Source: DATADW01 sp963733905
Lineage (GTDB): Bacteria; Actinomycetota; Acidimicrobiia; Spongiisociales; DATADW01
DNA length: 64,000 nt
Direction: 5' to 3'
Assembly: GCA_963733905.1 (NCBI GenBank)
Contig: CAVTEU010000013.1
Coordinates: forward strand, 124,001-188,000
Of this stretch, positions 60,053 through 64,000 are shown piece by piece; positions within the stretch are counted from its first letter, which is position 1; the number at the start of each line of letters is the position of its first letter. The position numbers were made by a program, and so were the translations under genes. The notes beneath the pieces were generated by a model. The model worked only from the letters and a program-made list of their open reading frames with translations. It did no database searches and was not told the origin of the DNA.

Positions 60053-60924
60053 AGATGGCGGCCGTGGCGACGAGACCATGGCGACGAGACCCGACAACCG
60101 ACATCACCGAAGAGGCTGGCTACGACGGTGACCGGTTCTGGGTCTCGCACCAGCCAGAGCGCCCCCGCTTGGGGGTTCTGGTCTGCAGTCCGCTCCACGC
60201 CGAGATGCAGCGCAACTACCGCCGCGAGGTGCTGCTGAGCCGCCGGTTGGCAAGCGCCGGCGCCGCAGTCGAGCGATTCCACTACCGCGGCATCGGCAAC
60301 AGTGCCGGGGAGCCCAGTCGCCTCGCTCTGGAGACGATGATCGAAGACGGGGTCGCCGCCGTCCGCCATCTCCAGCAACGGGTAGGGGGCGTGCCGTTGG
60401 TGGTCCTCGGGACCAGGGTCGGAGGACTGGTCGCCGCCGCCGTGGCTGCAGAGGAGAAGGCAGCCGGTCTCGCCCTGTGGCAACCACTGGTCAAGGGGTC
60501 TGCCTACATGCGCGAGGCGGAGCGCTCCGCCATGGCGAGGGCCATCACCCGAACTGGCGATGAGCGCCCACCGCCACTCCGGGAGGTGCTCGCCTCCCAG
60601 GGATCGGCCGACGTGCTCGGGGAGAGGGTTTACGCCGCGCTGAGCGCCAGCCTGGAGACGGCTCAGCTGAGAACGCTCATCGGCGACGAGCCGCGGCCCG
60701 TCCTGCTGGCGCAGGCCGGCGGTCCCGAAGGACTGCGCGGCGAGCTGGCACGGTTGGCCGACGAGCTCTCCGAGAACGGGTTCACCGTCACCGCCCGTCC
60801 CACCGGGGACGCAGAGGTCTGGTGGGCCAACCCCGGTGGCGACCTATTCCGCGAGGAGGACGACAAGCCCCTCACCGTCGAGCTTCTTCGGATCACTTCC
60901 GAATGGTTGGAGACGTTGTCGTGA
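60049..60924 (+). CDS. Alpha/beta hydrolase, type A, copy 2
   Basis: Intact, ~291 residues, GTG 60049 (or ATG 60055) overlapping the previous stop. GVLVCSPLHAEMQRNYRREV, SRRLASAGAAVERFHYRGIG and GNSAGEPSRLALETMIEDGV align with copy 1. Elbow VPLVVLGTRVGGLVAAAVAA gives GTRVG: Arg at the nucleophile position. LARLADELSENGFTVTARPT is near the C-terminus. A serine hydrolase mechanism is unlikely; it may be a structural or binding partner of the type B protein. Confidence 0.75.
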   Translation: MKMAAVATRPWRRDPTTDITEEAGYDGDRFWVSHQPERPRLGVLVCSPLHAEMQRNYRREVLLSRRLASAGAAVERFHYRGIGNSAGEPSRLALETMIEDGVAAVRHLQQRVGGVPLVVLGTRVGGLVAAAVAAEEKAAGLALWQPLVKGSAYMREAERSAMARAITRTGDERPPPLREVLASQGSADVLGERVYAALSASLETAQLRTLIGDEPRPVLLAQAGGPEGLRGELARLADELSENGFTVTARPTGDAEVWWANPGGDLFREEDDKPLTVELLRITSEWLETLS

Positions 60925-61780
60925 TCGAGCAGCCCTTTTTCGTCGAGTCCGGCGGGGAGGATCTCTTCGGGGTCGTCGCTCTGCCGGATGTGCCGGCACG
61001 GACCGTCGCCACCCTGCTACCCGCGGGCGGCTACACGTTCTCGCCGCAACGAAATGGGTGGGGCACCAGGCTTACCCGGAGTCTGGCGGACTCCGGTTTG
61101 GCCGCCGTCCGCTTCGACTGGCACGGCATCGGGGACAGTTCGGGACGGGCGGGCAACTTCGCCCTCGACCAGCCTTTCGCCGATGACGCCCTGGCGCTGG
61201 TGGAGATGGCCCGGTCGGAGGGCTGGGAGCGACAGGTCCTCGTGGGACATTGCTTCGGGGCCCGCACCGCCCTCGCCATCGCACCACAAGTGCCAGGTCT
61301 CGTCGGAGTAGCCCTCGTGTCCCCGCCGGTCCGGGACCATGCCCGTGGCGAGGGCGGGGCCAACCGGCTCGCCTACGACCTTGGCACCGCCGGGTACCTG
61401 CGCACCGCGGCGGGCAAGTTCCGCTGGAGCGCGCTGTCCGACCCGGCCGAGCGACGGCGCTACCTGCGGCTTGCTCGCTCCTTTGTCAGGATCCGGTTGG
61501 GCGCCGCCAAGCGCCGGGTTCAACAGTTGCGTGGCAGCGGCGTCGATCCCGTGCCATGGGTGAGCAGGCCGATGCTCGACCAGTTGGCGTGGCTCGCCGA
61601 CAGAGGGCGTCCCGGTGCTGTTCGTCTACGGGGACGAAGAGAACGACTTCACCGAGTTCGGCGAGGCGCGCCAAGGCCGGCTGGGTGAGATCCTCGAGAA
61701 GAACGCCGAGAAGATCCGCCTAGAAGTGGTCCCGGGCTCGGGTCTCGGCGTCGCGCTATGGGGAATGGCACGCAGCCACG
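60921..61780 (+). pseudogene. Alpha/beta hydrolase, type B, copy 2, truncated by an IS remnant
   Basis: GTG 60921 overlaps the previous stop. FGVVALPDVPARTVATLLPA, TRSLADSGLAAVRFDWHGIG, elbow RQVLVGHCFGARTALAIAPQ (GHCFG), PVLFVYGDEENDFTEFGEAR with the acid. A frame change near 61605 precedes the last piece. The C-terminal His region expected after EVVPGSG is not found: sequence similarity to copy 1 fades near 61750 and IS1380-type transposase begins. About 285 codons remain. Confidence 0.65.
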
Positions 61781-61781
61781 A

Positions 61782-62560
61782 AGGCGATGACATCGCCGGG
61801 ATGGACGCAAGACACCCAGGAGCTGGTGGCGAGGGGATGGCGCCACTACCTGGGCCCGGTGAACGAGAAGGGATCCCCGCTGCTGATCGACATCGATTCC
61901 ACCCACATCGAGACGTTCGGCAAAGCCAAGGAGGGAGCCAGCGCCCGCAACTATCTGGGGGCCAAGGGATATCACCCGCTGCTCTGCGCCGAAGCCTCCA
62001 CCGGGCAGATCCTGGGGACGGAGCTCCGCCGAGGCAACACAGCTGATGACAACGACGCCGCCGCTTTCTTGGACGCCACCTGGGACAGCTGCGTACTGTC
62101 ATCAGCGCAGACCAGACCGTGGTGTTACGAGCCGATTCCGGCTTCTACACCGGCGAGATCGTCGATGCCTGCAGCCGTCACCGAGTTGGCTACTCGATCA
62201 CGGTGCGACAGTTCCCCCCATCAGAAAACGGATCGGCGACATCCCAGCGGAGGAATGGCAACCCGCGGTGCACACCCGCACGCGGCATGAAGACCTCGCC
62301 GCGATTCCCTTCACCATCAAAGGCCGCCGCGGCAGCAACAGAACACCCACGACTTGCCGACTGGTGGTGCGACGTACCACCACCCCGGCCGACACCGGAC
62401 AAAGCCAACCCCGGTTGTTCGACCTGGTAGACTACCACGCCTTCATCACCGACCAACCCGGAGACCCCGCCGTTCTCGCCTCGCGCCACCGCCGCCACGC
62501 CGTGATCGAGAACGTCACCCGAGACCTCAAGACGGCTGCGGAACCACCCCCTCCGCTTGC
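61782..62560 (+). mobile_element. IS1380-type transposase remnant, frameshifted and truncated at both ends
   Basis: DDE transposase fragment: SPLLIDIDSTHIETFGKAKE (first Asp), GAKGYHPLLCAEASTGQILG, TVVLRADSGFYTGEIVDACS (second Asp), VGYSITVRQFPP, LVDYHAFITDQPGDPAVLAS and RRHAVIENVTRDLKTA (Glu). These are landmarks of actinobacterial IS1380 members. The usual N-terminal ~80 residues and the C-terminus after RDLK are absent, and frames change at ~62105 and ~62215. No terminal inverted repeats were identified. It lies at the end of the hydrolase operon and probably replaced the end of the fourth hydrolase. Confidence 0.7.
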
Positions 62561-62601
62561 GTTCGGCTCTGGCCTCGCCCTCACCTGGGGAGGCCGGGGA
62601 G

Positions 62602-62629
62602 TTCCGTCTTCCGTCTTCCGTCTTCCGCC
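62602..62629. repeat. Three to four copies of heptamer TTCCGTC
   Basis: Three perfect units (62602-62622) and one degenerate unit, the GACGGAA variant of the array seen at four other gene ends. It lies at the 3' end of the PIG-L gene at 62640-63466, whose open frame runs into it. Confidence 0.85.
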
Positions 62630-62639
62630 TTCTCGGCGG

Positions 62640-63466
62640 AACAACTCAAATCCGGTGAGGAAACGCTCGAGGAACTCGCCGCCTGCTTCGTCGAGCAGGC
62701 TTTCCCAGCGGGGGTCGCCGCGGTAGCGGGTCACCTGCGAGACGTGGGCGGCGATCGCCGCTTCCTTTTGGTCGAGAACCTCGGCCACCGGGACCGCCCA
62801 GGTGAACCCGGCGGTGGGCTCACCGGTCGCAGCGGCGGTAAGGGCGGTCTTCATCCGGCGGGCGAGCTTGCGCAACCCACCGCGGCCGGTCAACGGGAGC
62901 GGCCCCCATGGCCAGTGCTGCCACCACCACACCGGGTACTCGACCACGGCGGCGTCGGAACCGACCGATGCGAGTGCTTGCCGAGCGATTCGATAGGCCG
63001 CCTCGTGGTCGGGATGGCCGTCGTCGGCCGCGGTGACGAACACCTCGGCGGGGCGGACCTCCTCGAGGATCGGGACCAGTTGGGCGGCGGCCGCCGCTTC
63101 GTCCTGTCGCAGGGCGCCGTCGCGGAACCCGAGAAACCAGGCGCGGTGAGGGCCAACCCCGAGCTGGTCGAGCGATGCGATCTCCTCACGGCCACGGAGA
63201 GCCGTCAACTCGGCGCGGTCGATCAGGTCCCGATTGGCGAAGGCACCGTCGGTGAGCACCGCCACGGCGACATCGACGTCCAATCTCCTCTTGCGGGCGA
63301 TAGTCCCCCCGCACCCCAGAGTGTCGTCATCTGGGTGAGGCGCCACCACCAACGTCGGCCGGCGAAGTTGCTCATCGTCGGCCACCGACCATTCACGGGC
63401 AGCGCGGCGCCAGCGGCGGTCCCGCACCCGAGCGCGCCAACCGCGTTCCCGGGGTTGGACGGTCAT
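62640..63466 (-). CDS. PIG-L family deacetylase (LmbE-like)
   Basis: ATG 63466. RPTLVVAPHPDDDTLGCGGT is the zinc motif (AHPDD variant PHPDDD), FVTAADDGHPDHEAAYRIAR the second metal site. VLTDGAFANRDLIDRAELTA and WFLGFRDG are typical. The functional end is near FLTGFELFRRE at ~62640; the open frame continues through the heptamer array to 62432, so the original stop may have been lost to a shift. It overlaps the downstream GT4 gene by 4 bases at its start side. Likely deacetylates an amino sugar for a glycan. Confidence 0.8.
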
Positions 63467-64000
63467 TTTGGGCTCCTCGTCGGTATCAAGGTCGAGTAGA
63501 GGTCGAGGGTACGCGCGGTGACCTTCTCCCAGTCGTACGCCTGTGCCAGCTGCCTGCCTGCTTCGCCCATACGGCGTGCTAGTTCCGGGTCACGGCGGAT
63601 CTGGAGGATGGCATCGGCCAACTCTGCCGGATCTTCCGGCTCGATGAGGACGCCGCTGGTCCCGTCGGCTACGAGATACTCCTGGCCACCGACCCGGGTG
63701 GCGATCACGGGCCGTCCCCGACGCCATGGCCTCCACCACCGTCATCCCGAAAGACTCACTCAAAGAAGGATTCACCAGCACTGAAGCCGCGGCGTATCTG
63801 ACGGGCAGATCCTGGTAGGGCACCACGCCGGCCCAATCGACCCGGGACCGCAGCCCAGCGGGGATCCTCTGCTCGAGTTGCGCCCGGTATGGAGGTCCCC
63901 CATACCACCTACCGAGTTCTCGCACTTGGGGGTCGGTCGAACCACGGACAACCGCCTCGGCGGGGAGGACGCTGTGCGGACCGACCAGCGTGAGCTTGAT
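63463..64000 (-). CDS. GT4 family glycosyltransferase (C-terminal part, partial, frameshifted)
   Basis: The right window edge cuts the 5' end. The visible C-terminal Rossmann domain has SRVDWAGVVPYQDLPVRYAA, SVLVNPSLSESFGMTVVEAM (the ExFGxxxxE donor motif) and, after a frame change near 63715, VIATRVGGQEYLVADGTSGV. It ends LYSTLIPTRSPK at 63463, overlapping the PIG-L start. GT4 enzymes use NDP-sugars. The GT4/PIG-L pair recalls mycothiol or inositol-glycolipid synthesis (MshA/MshB order), but the sequence here is too short to say. Confidence 0.8.

Noticed and set aside
58223..61780. Ordinary serine esterase operon
   Set aside because: None of the four elbows has Ser in GxSxG, and the ABAB pairing with ACP is not typical of catabolic esterases.
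22745..62629. Heptamer arrays as a CRISPR array
   Set aside because: Units are 7 nt with no spacers and no cas genes nearby.
1..64000. tRNA or rRNA genes
   Set aside because: No T-loop plus anticodon-arm pattern or rRNA core sequence was recognised in any gap. A covariance-model scan would settle this.

Overview
The window looks like a chromosomal segment of a high-GC actinobacterium, most likely an uncultured Acidimicrobiia-type lineage. The reasons are high GC with many GTG/TTG starts, secreted proteins carrying cysteine-paired SLH repeats, and a dihydrolipoamide dehydrogenase/E2/LipB/LipA operon. This taxonomic call is inference from style, not a search. Many otherwise well-conserved genes are split by single-base frameshifts, often in short homopolymers. 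Neighbouring genes (transketolase, PAPS synthetase, metallophosphoesterase, dipeptide-type ABC subunits) are intact. I read most splits as sequence or assembly indels and give each broken gene as one locus.

Layout. 1-20.8 kb is a surface-polysaccharide region: two GT39-type membrane glycosyltransferases, a membrane sulfatase-fold protein, an SLH-anchored GH26-like protein, three related GT2 enzymes, another GT2, a methyltransferase, a metallophosphoesterase, six sulfotransferase-family proteins and a Wzm/Wzt-type ABC exporter. 20.8-28.2 kb holds transketolase, a seventh sulfotransferase and a PAPS-supply set: ATP sulfurylase-APS kinase fusion, an SLC13-type permease and a CysQ-type PAP phosphatase. 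28.3-34 kb holds an M24 aminopeptidase, an SLH/M23 peptidase and a secreted sorbosone-dehydrogenase-like protein with PKD and SLH domains. 34-38.9 kb is lpd-E2-lipB-lipA on the minus strand. 39.2-45.1 kb is a giant secreted beta-propeller/PKD/LamG protein. 45.3-51.7 kb holds a purine nucleoside phosphorylase and a dipeptide/oligopeptide ABC transporter. 51.9-54.9 kb is a three-gene sugar-nucleotide module with different base texture and very many frameshifts. 55-64 kb holds a PIG-L deacetylase, a sugar-phosphate nucleotidyltransferase, an eighth sulfotransferase, an acyl carrier protein with a coupled 50-residue ORF, four translationally coupled alpha/beta hydrolases in ABAB order, an IS1380-type remnant, a second PIG-L protein and a GT4 enzyme running off the right edge.

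How they fit together. The window contains sulfate activation (PAPS synthetase), a candidate sulfate permease, PAP removal and eight different sulfotransferase-fold proteins. They are interleaved with glycosyltransferases and an ABC glycan exporter. The simplest reading is a system that builds, sulfates and exports a cell-surface glycan, with SLH and PKD/LamG proteins as surface partners. The ACP plus four hydrolases with non-serine nucleophile elbows resembles the accessory set of exosortase-linked polysaccharide clusters, but I see no exosortase here. No tRNA, rRNA or CRISPR array was recognised. No gap between genes exceeds about 250 bases.
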